64,000 nt of DNA from Symplocastrum torsivum CPER-KK1 (GCA_019358875.1 JAHHIF010000006.1:151682-215681); one strand, 5' to 3'. Shown: positions 28,598 to 37,338, counted from the stretch's first letter. Notes: generated by a model from the letters alone, not told the origin. Program-made: numbers and translations.

Positions 28598-29461
28598 CTA
28601 GCGTATTGGTGGTGACCCTAACTCAGAGATATCGTAACCATTGGGATAGCTCCGTACTGAGAAATCTGTGAAGAAAGCTGCTTGTTTTCGAGGTGGCAAC
28701 AGGCGTAACACTCGGCCTCGGAGTTTAAGGCTCATTGCGACAAAAGAACGCAGCAGCCTTGGAGCGTGAGGAAACCCACAAGCGTCAAGAATTGTGTCAT
28801 CCAGTAGCGCGTAAACACTAGGCTTTAGCATGGGTCGAACAACGCTAGGAAACCAACTCAGGAATAGGTCGCGAGTCGCTTCACCCGTGCGGCGATTGGT
28901 ATCTGAATAGCGGAAATGTTGACGTTCGTAGTCAAAGTTATAGCGTTCAAATTCTTCATAGGTTTCCGGGATGTCTTGAATATGCATCCGTTTGCCTACC
29001 TCGCGCCAGAAGTAAAATGAGGCAAGACGTTCTTGCTCACACATTTGACGCCAGCCGAAGCGGGCATTCCAACGGATTGGCTCATAAATGAAGGTTGAAA
29101 GTACATAGAGGAAGTCTTCATTAGAAATCTTGAACCGTCCATGGATAGCATTCATCTGCTCAATGGCTTTTTTCCCGCGATCGCTTTCGTAGCCCCATTT
29201 CATGATTTCTGTAGTCAGGAGTCCAGTATCGTCGTAGCGTTTCTGAGGACGATGCTTGAATTCACCCGTTTTATCCAGTAATGCAGAGATACTAGGAACG
29301 CAGAAGGTTCGCATCAGGGCAATTTCAAGCGATCGCGTCGTATCCCAAGGAAACTCATAACCCGTCATCAGTTGGGTTATTTGACAATGGTCTTGCACTG
29401 GGTCTAGTTGCTGAATTTGTCGGAGATTCGCGTTACGCTTAGTGTTTCTAAATTTCAACAT
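28598..29461 (-). CDS. Oxygenase MpaB/rubber-oxygenase-like family (DUF2236) protein
   Basis: The 287-residue protein has the all-helical layout of the MpaB/latex-clearing-protein family: DTTRSLEIALMRTFCVPSIS, then MNAIHGRF with the likely haem-proximal His, DFLYVLSTFIYEPIRW, and a long segment ending LRGRVLRLLPPRKQAAFF. Fungal MpaB acts as an ER oxygenase in mycophenolic acid synthesis; bacterial members are mostly uncharacterised. No membrane anchor is obvious. Confidence 0.78.
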   Translation of the reverse strand: MLKFRNTKRNANLRQIQQLDPVQDHCQITQLMTGYEFPWDTTRSLEIALMRTFCVPSISALLDKTGEFKHRPQKRYDDTGLLTTEIMKWGYESDRGKKAIEQMNAIHGRFKISNEDFLYVLSTFIYEPIRWNARFGWRQMCEQERLASFYFWREVGKRMHIQDIPETYEEFERYNFDYERQHFRYSDTNRRTGEATRDLFLSWFPSVVRPMLKPSVYALLDDTILDACGFPHAPRLLRSFVAMSLKLRGRVLRLLPPRKQAAFFTDFSVRSYPNGYDISELGSPPIR

Positions 29462-29683
29462 TCCATCCCTTTTCTTTCAATACAGATTTTGGCTCATCAA
29501 ACGTGTAAAATTGGCTACCGGATAGAAACTTCTTTTTGAGTGTCAACTAAATCTACTAGCAAATTCATTTTGATATCAATTATCTTTATTAATATTGCAT
29601 TAGATTTTCGGCAAGAACACACAGCTTTCATTACTATCAAATTAAGCCCTGATAACTGGAAAGGGTAAACATCTTTGGTACGC

Positions 29684-30763
29684 ATGAATCATCAAGGTCT
29701 AGGTATGACCACACAAACAACCAAGCCGTTACCAATCCCATCTCATTTTGATGCCAGCCGAGTGGGAGAAGTTTGGCGAGTGCCGTATCAGGATCGGGCA
29801 GTTCAAGCGAGAGAATGGGCGCATCAGCACGGTATTCAGCCAGCGGCTGAGGATAAAACCCGTATTGGTCTGCTGTTAATTGATGTTCAAAATACCTTTT
29901 GCCTTCCCGACTTTGAACTATTTGTGGGTGGTAAGTCTGGGATGGGGGCTGTGGAGGACAATGTACGGCTGTGTGAATTTATTTACCGCAATTTAGGGGT
30001 GATAAGTGCGATCGCACCAACAATGGACACGCACACAGCGATGCAGATTTTTCATCCCATCTTTTGGATTAACGAGGCAGGAGAACACCCTACCCCAGCA
30101 GCGACCAACATCACTCCAGAAGCTATCCAACAAGGTGTCTGGAAGGTAAACCCAGCGGTTGCCGACAGTATCGCAGGTGGCGACTACTCGAAGCTAGAAA
30201 CACACGCTTTGCACTACGTTACGCAGCTAAGTGGTGCGGGTAAGTACCCCTTAACGATATGGCCTTATCATTCCATGCTAGGGGGAATTGGTCATGCGCT
30301 AGTTTCAGCCGTGGAAGAAGCCTTATTTTTCCACTGCATTGCTCGAAATAGCCAAACACGGTATGAAATTAAAGGCAATAATCCTTTAACAGAAAACTAC
30401 TCGATCCTGCGCCCTGAAGTCTTAGACGGAGATGATGGATTACCAATTGCCCAGGAAAATGCCAGCTTGATTCAGCATCTGTTTGAATTTGATGCTGTCA
30501 TTATTGCAGGGCAAGCGAAGAGTCACTGCGTCGCTTGGACAATTGCTGATTTGTTGACAGAAATACAAGCGAAAGACGCTAGTTTAGCCAAGAAAGTCTA
30601 TTTTCTGGAAGATTGCACCTCACCTGTCGTGGTTCCGGGTGTGGTGGATTATACGGAACAGGCAGATGAGGCATTTGAGCGATTTGCTGCTGCTGGAATG
30701 CACCTTGTGCAATCAACCCAACCCTTAGATAGCTGGGCAGAGTTCCCTTTTGTGTTGGTTTAA
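29684..30763 (+). CDS. Isochorismatase/nicotinamidase-like cysteine hydrolase
   Basis: The 359-residue protein contains the family core: a catalytic Asp in [30 protein letters not shown] (metal-type His), and a Cys-containing turn in [17 protein letters not shown] (Asp-Lys-Cys triad pattern). It is longer than typical nicotinamidases (about 200 residues) by an insert between about residues 150 and 250. ATG at 29684 was chosen; ATG at 29705, preceded by AGGTCTAGG, is an equal alternative. The substrate is unknown. Confidence 0.82.
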   Translation: MNHQGLGMTTQTTKPLPIPSHFDASRVGEVWRVPYQDRAVQAREWAHQHGIQPAAEDKTRIGLLLIDVQNTFCLPDFELFVGGKSGMGAVEDNVRLCEFIYRNLGVISAIAPTMDTHTAMQIFHPIFWINEAGEHPTPAATNITPEAIQQGVWKVNPAVADSIAGGDYSKLETHALHYVTQLSGAGKYPLTIWPYHSMLGGIGHALVSAVEEALFFHCIARNSQTRYEIKGNNPLTENYSILRPEVLDGDDGLPIAQENASLIQHLFEFDAVIIAGQAKSHCVAWTIADLLTEIQAKDASLAKKVYFLEDCTSPVVVPGVVDYTEQADEAFERFAAAGMHLVQSTQPLDSWAEFPFVLV

Positions 30764-30819
30764 AAAAAGAGGTTCTTCAGTACTTAGTATGCCAATTCAA
30801 TATGTAATTTAAATGCACA

Positions 30820-31572
30820 TCAGCTTAAGACGTTTTCTTTATCCAGTTTTCTCATAGCCGTTTCCAGGTCATTCGTTAGTAGTAGAGCACTTTTCTTCGC
30901 TGACTTGGTGCAGTAATCTGCCACCTTCAAGGGAGTGCCAATGCGAACAGATGCCTCACAGCGCCAGTGGGGTACAAGTTCGCTGTAACGGATGCTAATT
31001 GGCACAATCACCAAATTTGTATCCAGCTTACCGGATTCAACTTGTAGGGCAATACGCGCCATTCCAGGCTTGAGCGGGTGAATTTGACCATCCTGATAGA
31101 TATTGCCTTCAGGAAACATGACAAGCGCTTCGCCATTGCGAAGGAGTTCGACACCATGACGGAGACTGCTAATACCTGGATGTCTAGTATTAACTGGAAA
31201 TCCTCCCATGCGCCGGATAAACCAACCTTGTAACCCTTTGACTTCATCGGCTGAAACCATATACCGCAAGTCACGTCCCGTTTCGGGTTTTCCTGCGGCA
31301 TAGGGGATGACCATTCCATCCCAACGAGAGCGATGAGTCGGCGCTAGGATAACTGGACCCGTCTTGGGGATGTTTTCTTGCCCAGTCACTTTCAGCTTAC
31401 GGAAGTAAAGCGGCATGACCACACGACGACCCAAGGGATAAAGGATTGGTGTTAACCAATGGCAAACATGGGAAGTAACGGGAGCTACTTTTGCTGAAGT
31501 TAGCGTCTCTGGAGTAGGTTCTACCTGGGTTGTCATTACTTGGGTGTGTTCACGGGATTCGAGCTGCATCAT
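30820..31572 (-). CDS. plsC: 1-acyl-glycerol-3-phosphate acyltransferase (PlsC type)
   Basis: The 250-residue protein has the acyltransferase motifs PTHRSRWDGMVIPY (H-x4-D, catalytic) and MFPEGNIYQDG (phosphate-binding), in the expected spacing. It should add the second fatty acid to make phosphatidic acid at the membrane. The N-terminal 40 residues are a variable leader; the start at 31572 is preceded by a weak ribosome site. Confidence 0.87.
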   Translation of the reverse strand: MMQLESREHTQVMTTQVEPTPETLTSAKVAPVTSHVCHWLTPILYPLGRRVVMPLYFRKLKVTGQENIPKTGPVILAPTHRSRWDGMVIPYAAGKPETGRDLRYMVSADEVKGLQGWFIRRMGGFPVNTRHPGISSLRHGVELLRNGEALVMFPEGNIYQDGQIHPLKPGMARIALQVESGKLDTNLVIVPISIRYSELVPHWRCEASVRIGTPLKVADYCTKSAKKSALLLTNDLETAMRKLDKENVLS

Positions 31573-31668
31573 TGAGGTTCAAGTTATTCCATTACATCCT
31601 TGTCGCCACTTTTACCTTATGGGTTCTCCCTACCTTGTGTCTTCCACTTAAGGACACTTCTATCGGTG

Positions 31669-32193
31669 TCATGAGGGAATTTGTCTCTTACTCATGGGGG
31701 AGTGGTGACGGCGTTGCGTAAACCAGGATTGCAGCTGATGACGGCAGACAGATTCCATAATGCCAGCAATAACAGGCAACCGATGATTAGAGTAAGCACT
31801 GTCAGGAATATTGGCAACAGTTCGGATTGTGCCAGTTTTTGGATCGTCCACCCCGTAAACGAGAAGACCCAATCGCGCTAGGACGATCGCACCTGCACAC
31901 ATTGGGCAAGGCTCTAGCGTCACATACAGGGTACAACTGTTTAGGTGCCAAGTTTGTAGAGCTTGACCTGCTGCCCGAAGTGCGAGAATTTCTGCATGAG
32001 CGGTCGGGTCTTTGTCACGTTCTCGACGATTCTCGGCAGTTGCAACCAAATTACTATTGGCATCAACGACAACAGCACCAACGGGCACTTCACCCGCATC
32101 ACCTGCGGATTGAGCAAGTGCGATCGCCTGACTCATCCATTGTCGATGAACAAGATAGCCAGCGTCATCAATCACGGGTGGTGAATTTTCCAT
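31669..32193 (-). CDS. tadA: tRNA-specific adenosine deaminase
   Basis: The 174-residue zinc enzyme converts adenosine to inosine at the wobble position of tRNA-Arg. The zinc site is given by PTAHAEILAL (His plus catalytic Glu) and LEPCPMCAGAIV (two Cys). Length and N-terminal helix (WMSQAIALAQSAGDAGEVPV) are typical. It lies 8 bp downstream of grxC in the same direction, so the two are probably co-transcribed. Confidence 0.93.
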   Translation of the reverse strand: MENSPPVIDDAGYLVHRQWMSQAIALAQSAGDAGEVPVGAVVVDANSNLVATAENRRERDKDPTAHAEILALRAAGQALQTWHLNSCTLYVTLEPCPMCAGAIVLARLGLLVYGVDDPKTGTIRTVANIPDSAYSNHRLPVIAGIMESVCRHQLQSWFTQRRHHSPMSKRQIPS

Positions 32194-32201
32194 CCTTTGC
32201 G

Positions 32202-32516
32202 CTAGCTAGCTGGCTGTGTTAGCAACGGCTCTAACTGACCTTTTCCATCTAACCCATAGATGTCATCACATCCACCAACATGCTGAGAGTTGATGAAAAT
32301 TTGCGGCACACTTCGTCGCCCATTAGCACGTTCAGCCATCTGGCTTCTAGCGGATTCATCACCATCTATCTTATATTCCGTGTAGTTAACTCCCTTCCAC
32401 CAGAGCAGTAGCTTGGCTCGGATGCAGTAAGGGCAAGTTTGCCAAGTGTAGATTTCAACGTTGGCTTTGATGCGTTCTGGATGGCGTCCTAGAAGCGGAT
32501 TGAGAAAGTCCAGCAT
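32202..32516 (-). CDS. grxC: Glutaredoxin 3 (GrxC)
   Basis: The 104 residues carry the dithiol active site TCPYCIRAKLLL, the cis-proline region RSVPQIFINSQHVGG and the GCDDIYGLD helix start of GrxC. It reduces disulfides and glutathione mixed disulfides with glutathione. It is immediately followed by tadA. Confidence 0.95.
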   Translation of the reverse strand: MLDFLNPLLGRHPERIKANVEIYTWQTCPYCIRAKLLLWWKGVNYTEYKIDGDESARSQMAERANGRRSVPQIFINSQHVGGCDDIYGLDGKGQLEPLLTQPAS

Positions 32517-32777
32517 TTTCGTTTTCTTAAAAGATTCTATGTACTTTATCTAGCTTAGTTTCCGATACGAAACGAGCAACATCAAGCCCTGAGTGGGATA
32601 AGATTGCGAGAATCAGCAAAACCTCAGTATGGTGGTTACTCACTTAATTGAGCGATCGCTTACAGATCAAGAGGTTTTGGGATGAAATGGAATAGGACTA
32701 GCCGTTACACCGCGAAATCCTTATTCTGGATGAGTGAAAGCAAGTGCTAACCAAAGCGCTGGGGGAAAGAGCGAGAG

Positions 32778-34133
32778 ATGGGACGAATATTTATTTCTGC
32801 CGGTCATGGTGGTATTGAACAAGGGGTTCCAGATCGAGGGTCAGTTTCTGGTAATTTGACTGAAGCCCAAGAGATGATTTTACTGCGTGACCAAGTGGTT
32901 CCAGAGTTGCGATCGCGGGGATTTGAAGTGCTGTCTGTCCCTGATGACCTAAATTTAAGTCAAACAATTCAATGGATTAACTCCCGTGCTCGTCCCGGCG
33001 ACGTGGCGTTGGAAATCCATGCCGATGCCTATTCCAATCCCAGTGTCCGAGGCTCGTCTGCCTTCTACATAGCCAACAATACCGAGCGAAAAACTCATGC
33101 TGACTTATTGCTGACTGCTCTGTGGCGACGCCTTCCTCAACTTCCTAACCGAGGAGCCAAACCAGACACAGCTACAGGTCTTGGGCGCATCGCCTTCTGC
33201 CGCGACACAGTTCTCCCTTCTATCCTGATGGAAGTTGGGTTTATTAGTAACCCAGACGACCGATTCTTAATTCAAAACCGACGCCGCGACATGGCTTTAG
33301 GCATTGCTGATGGACTTGCCGCTTGGAGTCGTGCTGTCTCAGGTACAGGGTCAACCAATGACACAAGTGTTACTTATCCAACAATCAATATCAAGATTAA
33401 TAATCAGACTTACGGAGAGCGGGGCATTTTAGTTAATAACAATTCCTATGTTCCTATTGACTTGGTAGATCGGCTGGGAATTGATCTAACAACTGCCCCA
33501 AATGTTCGCCGTGTTCAATATGGAGGCGTGGTATATGTTCAAGCGATCGCACTGCGGGACTACAACATCTCTGTTAGCTGGGATAATACCAGTCGTACAG
33601 TAACGTTACGCTCGATTTTACAATTTTGTCCCGGTCAGATAGACCGGATTATGGGGCAGGGTAGCACCTCAGAAGTGCAACTAATGATGTTCCTCAAAGC
33701 CAATAACGAGAATGCCCTAACCCAGTTTCCCGACTTACCTAAGCTCTATCGGGAAGAGGCGGCAATTGAAGGCGTGAACTATGACATTGCCTTCTGTCAA
33801 GCTTGTGTTGAAACCGACTTCTTACGCTTTGGCGGCGACCTTAAGCCGAGTCAAAATAACTTTGGTGGCTTAGGCGGGGTTGGTGATGAGCCTGATGGAG
33901 CAACGTTCCCCAGTGCAAGGCTTGGTGTTCGCGCCCATGTCCAACAATTGAAAGCCTACGCCAGTTTAGAACCATTGGTGCAAGAACAGGTTAGCCCTCG
34001 GTTTCGCTTTGTCACCCGTGGAATTGCACCTTTAGTTGAGCAGCTAAGTGGACGTTGGTCAGCAGATTTACAGTATGGTGCTAGGATTTTAGCGGTTATC
34101 CGGCGTCTATATGAGTCAGCGGGCTTGCTCTAG
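32778..34133 (+). CDS. N-acetylmuramoyl-L-alanine amidase with glucosaminidase-like domain
   Basis: The 451-residue protein has an N-terminal amidase_3 domain: zinc ligands in ISAGHGGIEQG, LTEAQEM and EIHADAY, and the catalytic Glu in LMEVGFIS. A copper-amine-oxidase-like linker (about 205-275) follows. A C-terminal domain (about 300-450) resembles the glucosaminidase family (NYDIAFCQACVETDFLRFGG, QNNFGGLGG). It would cut peptidoglycan at two bonds. No signal peptide is seen in the frame, which is odd for a cell-wall enzyme; the start at 32778 has a GAGCGAGAG-type site before it. Confidence 0.85.
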   Translation: MGRIFISAGHGGIEQGVPDRGSVSGNLTEAQEMILLRDQVVPELRSRGFEVLSVPDDLNLSQTIQWINSRARPGDVALEIHADAYSNPSVRGSSAFYIANNTERKTHADLLLTALWRRLPQLPNRGAKPDTATGLGRIAFCRDTVLPSILMEVGFISNPDDRFLIQNRRRDMALGIADGLAAWSRAVSGTGSTNDTSVTYPTINIKINNQTYGERGILVNNNSYVPIDLVDRLGIDLTTAPNVRRVQYGGVVYVQAIALRDYNISVSWDNTSRTVTLRSILQFCPGQIDRIMGQGSTSEVQLMMFLKANNENALTQFPDLPKLYREEAAIEGVNYDIAFCQACVETDFLRFGGDLKPSQNNFGGLGGVGDEPDGATFPSARLGVRAHVQQLKAYASLEPLVQEQVSPRFRFVTRGIAPLVEQLSGRWSADLQYGARILAVIRRLYESAGLL

Positions 34134-34308
34134 TTAAGTTTTTGGCTACAAGTTATAGCAAAAGGCAGAAGGCTCTTATGCAGAGGGCAAAAGGCTTTTA
34201 TGTTTATTACTAGTACGTGGTTGTTTGGGTCGTTAAATCTGTCCTAATCTTTATCGCGACAGCTAGATCAGCTCTTACAACCAACAACCAACAACGAATA
34301 ACTAACCA

Positions 34309-35079
34309 CTAAGCCGTTTTGAAAAAACGGATAATTTCGCGAACGTGGTCGAGAAATTGTCCATCAGTACTCAGTTGTGAGATCGCTTGTCTGGCTTCCC
34401 TAGACAAACGCTCGTGCTGAGCTTCATTGGTTGCTCGTAGTTCTTCAAAGGATGCGCTGATACGAGCTAATTCTTTGCGAGTTTCTTCCTGGTATCGTTG
34501 CTGAGTGGCTACCCAAGAGTAAGGTTCTTCTGGATCGAGTTGTTCTTCAATACGCTTAACCGTTTCTTCCAGGATGTTAAAACGACCACGCAATTCCCAA
34601 ATATCTTCTCTGGGATAAGTAAACTCTTGCCGAATCATTGCCAAACGAGTAGCAAGATATTCATAAGTTCGCACGGCTGGACGCAGGATGGTTAAAAGTA
34701 ATGCCGCACCAGAACTAATGTAGCCAACGGCACTAATACCTGTTGCAGCAAGAGTGTAGAGTCCAACGGCTGAAAGCAGATGTAAGGCAATGGCGACAAG
34801 AAGCGATCGCTTTGCGACAACCTTGGCATACTGGACTTGCTTTTCATCAATTGCAATTCCTTTCTCGTTTGAGGTTGCTGCTTCGTCTAAAACTGCCTTA
34901 GCTTCAAAGTGGATATTCCACGGTACTGTGACAATCACCAACAACCATTCAAAAATTGCTACAGCAATGACCCAATCGAGGAAGCTACCTGCTGGTATAT
35001 GCAACCATTGCAAGATTCCATAAGCTAGTAAAACTAAAACGCCTATTCCGAAACTGAATCCGATGAAGTTGAAGTACAT
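34309..35079 (-). CDS. Four-helix membrane protein with C-terminal coiled coil
   Basis: The 256 residues begin with two membrane helices (about 5-25 and 32-55), a cytoplasmic stretch, and two more helices (about 90-112 and 117-135). A long, charged coiled coil (about 160-245) follows. I recognise no enzyme motif. Such proteins are common in cyanobacteria and are presumably scaffolds. It stands alone. Confidence 0.65.
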   Translation of the reverse strand: MYFNFIGFSFGIGVLVLLAYGILQWLHIPAGSFLDWVIAVAIFEWLLVIVTVPWNIHFEAKAVLDEAATSNEKGIAIDEKQVQYAKVVAKRSLLVAIALHLLSAVGLYTLAATGISAVGYISSGAALLLTILRPAVRTYEYLATRLAMIRQEFTYPREDIWELRGRFNILEETVKRIEEQLDPEEPYSWVATQQRYQEETRKELARISASFEELRATNEAQHERLSREARQAISQLSTDGQFLDHVREIIRFFKTA

Positions 35080-35328
35080 TTATGTCAGTCTCCTCTTGTG
35101 AAAACTTCGCTTCAATCCTGACTGGGGGTTGCTGTTGTCGCTAGGTCGTTTGTGATGGTTGTTAGAGCTTCACATCGATTAGGGTCGATACCGACTTTTA
35201 GAGGAAAGCGATCGCTCACTTACTAAGTAGCTCAAACCTAAGCTGTATATGAGCTAACGCTGAAACCTCTGCCAAAACCACTGTGCTTGGGAAGTAGACA
35301 TTCCCCAGAACTGTCACACTACTACAAC

Positions 35329-35362
35329 TAACGCCTAGCCTTCATAAGAAAGCTAGGCGTTA
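35329..35362. repeat. Perfect 11-bp inverted repeat (TAACGCCTAGC)
   Basis: TAACGCCTAGC at 35329-35339 pairs with GCTAGGCGTTA at 35352-35362 around a 12-base loop. There is no T run, so it is not a standard terminator on either strand. It sits in the gap between the membrane protein gene and the small frame at 35399. Confidence 0.7.
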
Positions 35363-35398
35363 CGCACAACTCGTATTTACAAGGGACTGTTCTGAGTC

Positions 35399-35590
35399 CT
35401 AGTCAAAAATATTCTTAATTTTGTCAATCAGGCTTTCCGAAGCATCTTCTGCTTTATCACCTGCATCGCTGATGCTATCTTTGGCATTGCCAACTGCTTG
35501 TTCAGAAGCGATCGCTTGAGGCACAACTGGCAAGAGCCAAAGTAATGTTGGGAGTAAGAGCTGATTTCTAAGTATGAGAAGTTTAATTAA
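35399..35590 (-). pseudogene. Small exported-protein-like frame without a normal start
   Basis: Read on the minus strand, a frame ends with TAG at 35399-35401. It encodes a hydrophobic stretch (NQLLLPTLLWLLPVVPQAIA) resembling a signal peptide, then a short acidic helical tail (NAKDSISDAGDKAEDASESL) that resembles CsbD-like or apolipoprotein-like stress proteins. No ATG, GTG or TTG in frame precedes the signal-like part before the smtB stop codon. Either the start was lost or a rare start is used. Confidence 0.4.
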
Positions 35591-35600
35591 ATCCCACTTC

Positions 35601-36014
35601 TCAAGCTTCTAACTCATCCAAGTGTTCTGCAACAGAATGGTAAAGATCGAGAACATGATTGTCCTGAAGACGATAGAAAACCTTGCGACCTCGCTTGTGA
35701 TAGCGTACTAGTCGCATGGTTCGCAAAGCCCGCAGTTGATGAGAAACCGCTGATTCGCTCATCTCTAGTGCAGCAGCTAAGTCACAAACACAAAGCTCTT
35801 TAAGCGCTAGCACTGAAACAATCCGCAAGCGGTTTGTATCACCTAGGAGGCTAAAGAATTCTGCCATTCGCTGGGCTTTTTCAGTGCTGAGGATTTGATT
35901 CTGGAGTTGCTGGACATCATCAATTTCAACCGGATGTGGCGGATGACAATTGAGAGGATTGAGTTCCTCTAGGGGAATGACTGTAGCCCCTTGATCTGAG
36001 AGTTGGGCTGACAT
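35601..36014 (-). CDS. smtB: SmtB/ArsR-family metal-sensing repressor
   Basis: The 137 residues form a winged helix of the ArsR/SmtB family. The recognition helix is in MSESAVSHQLRALR. The C-terminal helix DNHVLDLYHSVAEHLDE has Asp, His, His and Glu at exactly the spacing of the zinc site of SmtB (D-x-H ... H-x2-E). An extra N-terminal NCHPPHP and the ELCVCDL segment give the alpha-3N type ligands, as in ZiaR/SmtB. It is probably a zinc (or cobalt) responsive repressor of smtA, which lies just upstream in the same direction. Confidence 0.9.
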   Translation of the reverse strand: MSAQLSDQGATVIPLEELNPLNCHPPHPVEIDDVQQLQNQILSTEKAQRMAEFFSLLGDTNRLRIVSVLALKELCVCDLAAALEMSESAVSHQLRALRTMRLVRYHKRGRKVFYRLQDNHVLDLYHSVAEHLDELEA

Positions 36015-36063
36015 CTTGTTTTTGTGTGTGCAGGCTATGGCTATGCCACCTTATGGTAACGAA

Positions 36064-36084
36064 TGAAAATGATTAACGTTTTCA
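36064..36084. promoter_or_regulatory. Inverted repeat upstream of smtB (TGAAAA..TTTTCA)
   Basis: TGAAAA and TTTTCA flank nine bases at 36064-36084, between smtA and smtB and 50 bp before the smtB start. It resembles a metal-regulator operator (Zur or SmtB style), but I cannot tell which protein binds. Confidence 0.45.
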
Positions 36085-36178
36085 GTCCCTTGAATATAGT
36101 TGTGGTCTGAAGCTCTTCTCAAGAGTCAGGAAAGTCAGCCCATCCTTAGTAATGTGCAAGAACAGGCTGATTGGGGCT

Positions 36179-36343
36179 TTAACCGCAGCTACAACCTTGA
36201 TGGCTGCACCCTTTACCATCGGCATGATTGTTGGCACAAGCCTCACCACAGTAATATTTGCCGTCCTTTTCCACCGCATCATTAGTAGAGACGACACAGA
36301 GGCAAGATTCACAAGCACATTTCATTCCAGTTACGGTAGTCAT
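36179..36343 (-). CDS. smtA: Bacterial metallothionein SmtA
   Basis: This 54-residue gene is too short for ordinary length cut-offs. It reads MTTVTGMKCACESCLCVV..., then a KYYCGEACANNHADGKGCSH stretch, ending GCSCG. The nine Cys and two His have the spacing of the Synechococcus SmtA zinc cluster (Cys-x-Cys, Cys-x2-Cys, and a zinc-finger-like part with the buried zinc). It stores or buffers zinc and cadmium. It lies 165 bp upstream of smtB in the same orientation, unlike the divergent smtA/smtB of Synechococcus. A GAAC..GTTC palindrome lies about 40 bp upstream. Confidence 0.96.
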   Translation of the reverse strand: MTTVTGMKCACESCLCVVSTNDAVEKDGKYYCGEACANNHADGKGCSHQGCSCG

Positions 36344-36383
36344 GATTTTTTCCTAATCCAGTTCTCTATTAAAGGCTAACATA

Positions 36384-36397
36384 TGAACATACGTTCA
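36384..36397. promoter_or_regulatory. Probable SmtB operator (TGAACATACGTTCA)
   Basis: The 14-bp palindrome has arms TGAAC/GTTCA and lies 41 bp before the smtA start. The TGAA..TTCA arrangement is the core of the 12-2-12 operators bound by SmtB-family repressors, so zinc-responsive control of smtA is likely. Confidence 0.7.
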
Positions 36398-36561
36398 GGT
36401 ATTGCTTAAGCTAATCTTTAACATCCAACCCCAAAAATCACAGGCTTCGCCTTACTTCGCGATCGCTTCTGGATCAGCAACGGTGAAGTCATTAAAATTA
36501 AAATTGTGCTTGCCAATACCTAGTTAAGTTTGCTACCTTAGTTAAGCGCTGAAGATAACAA

Positions 36562-36634
36562 GCCGGGATAGCTCAGTTGGTAGAGCAGGGGACTGAAAAT
36601 CCCCGTGTCGGCGGTTCAAGTCCGCCTCCTGGCA
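36562..36634 (+). tRNA. trnF-GAA: tRNA-Phe (anticodon GAA)
   Basis: The 73-base sequence folds as a tRNA. The acceptor GCCGGGA pairs with TCCTGGC (one G-U), the D arm contains AGCTCAGTTGGTAGAGCA, the anticodon stem GGGGA/TCCCC holds loop CTGAAAA with anticodon GAA, and the T loop is TTCAAGT. The discriminator is A; CCA is not encoded. It is the target of the CAST: the transposon end starts 3 bases after its last base, and a homing spacer matches its D/anticodon part. The 3' end of the tRNA is not disrupted. Confidence 0.98.
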
Positions 36635-36636
36635 TA

Positions 36637-36766
36637 TGTGTTGTTGTCCATTAAATAATTAATGGTCAGTTTTAAAGAATTAGTTTCCCAAATCCACATT
36701 TGGGAAACTTTTTTGCTTTAGTCATGGTTTAGCGACATCTAAATCAGTTTTAAAGAATTAATTTCC
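36637..36766. repeat. CAST left end with TnsB-binding-like repeats
   Basis: The terminus is TGTGTTGTTGTCCATTAAAT. Two longer repeats follow: TTTAAAGAATTAGTTTCCC at 36671-36689 and TTTAAAGAATTAATTTCC at 36749-36766, in the same orientation, 78 bases apart. The same motif is inverted at the right end. A weaker, degenerate copy may lie near 36783-36810. In known V-K elements repeats of this kind are bound by TnsB. Confidence 0.85.
36683..36714 (+). terminator. Intrinsic terminator inside the left end
   Basis: GTTTCCCAAAT (36683-36693) pairs perfectly with ATTTGGGAAAC (36698-36708) around a 4-base loop, followed by six T. It would stop transcription entering from the tRNA-Phe gene, and overlaps the first TnsB-binding-like repeat. 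Confidence 0.9.
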
Positions 36767-36859
36767 ACTGCATAAGGCTGCTAATCAGTCAATACAGAAT
36801 TTAATAAAGAGCCAAAAACCCATAACACTGAAAGTCTTGATGCAGAATGTGAAGAAGAT

Positions 36860-36913
36860 TTTTCAGTACCCTGCTCCTTTCAGTCCTACTCCAGTTCTCT
36901 GTACGTCTGCTGC
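36860..36913 (-). ncRNA. Delocalised homing crRNA (atypical repeat plus 17-nt spacer)
   Basis: Read on the minus strand, an atypical repeat ends GGAGTAGGACTGAAAG (the array repeat ends TGGGTGGGTTGAAAG) at 36877. The spacer then runs 36876 to 36860: GAGCAGGGTACTGAAAA. The tRNA-Phe gene has GAGCAGGGGACTGAAAA at 36583-36599, preceded by GTA (the GTN PAM). The single mismatch is at position 9. The match ends at position 17, as expected for the short homing spacers of V-K elements. The 5' boundary of the atypical repeat is approximate. Confidence 0.88.
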
Positions 36914-36942
36914 TAAATCACTCTTCACATAGGCTATATGCC

Positions 36943-37195
36943 CTTTCAACCCACCCAAGAGCGGGAAGGTTGATGAAACTTAATTTGGTAATAATACTAG
37001 TGCTATTCGTTTATCTTTCAACCCACCCAAGAGCGGGAAGGTTGATGAAACATAAAGCTACTATCAGGTAATTGTATGATTCTATCTTTCAACCCACCCA
37101 AGAGCGGGAAGGTTGATGAAACTGGGTGAGCTTTTGGATGTAGGTAGAACTTATTCCACTTTCAACCCACCCAAGAGCGGGAAGGTTGATGAAAC
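36943..37195 (-). CRISPR. Type V-K CRISPR array, 4 repeats and 3 spacers
   Basis: Four identical 37-base repeats lie at 36943-36979, 37015-37051, 37086-37122 and 37159-37195. The spacers are 35, 34 and 36 bases. On the minus strand (direction of cas12k and crRNA) each repeat begins GTTTCATCAACC and ends TGGGTGGGTTGAAAG, as in other V-K arrays. A further 29 bases (36942-36914) separate the last repeat from the homing unit. I could not match the spacers to anything within the window. No cas1/cas2 is present, as is usual for V-K. Confidence 0.97.
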
Positions 37196-37338
37196 CGCGC
37201 CCGCTGAAACCCTTATCTACACCAGCTAACAAATGGATTTTTGACGGCTGATGTTAAATTCCTCATTTCAGCTTTTTCTCCAAGGAGAATGCTGATTTCC
37301 TAACAGTCTTAAACTAAGACTGGACAAGGGTTGTAGAC

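Noticed and set aside
36082..36318. Minus-strand 78-codon frame overlapping smtA
   Set aside because: It is in another frame of the smtA gene; the 54-residue metallothionein is unmistakable.
36936..36942. The sequence after the last CRISPR repeat begins GGCATAT, matching the tRNA/left-end junction (GGCATAT at 36631-36637)
   Set aside because: Only seven bases match, and the following bases do not; the real homing match is the unit at 36860-36876.
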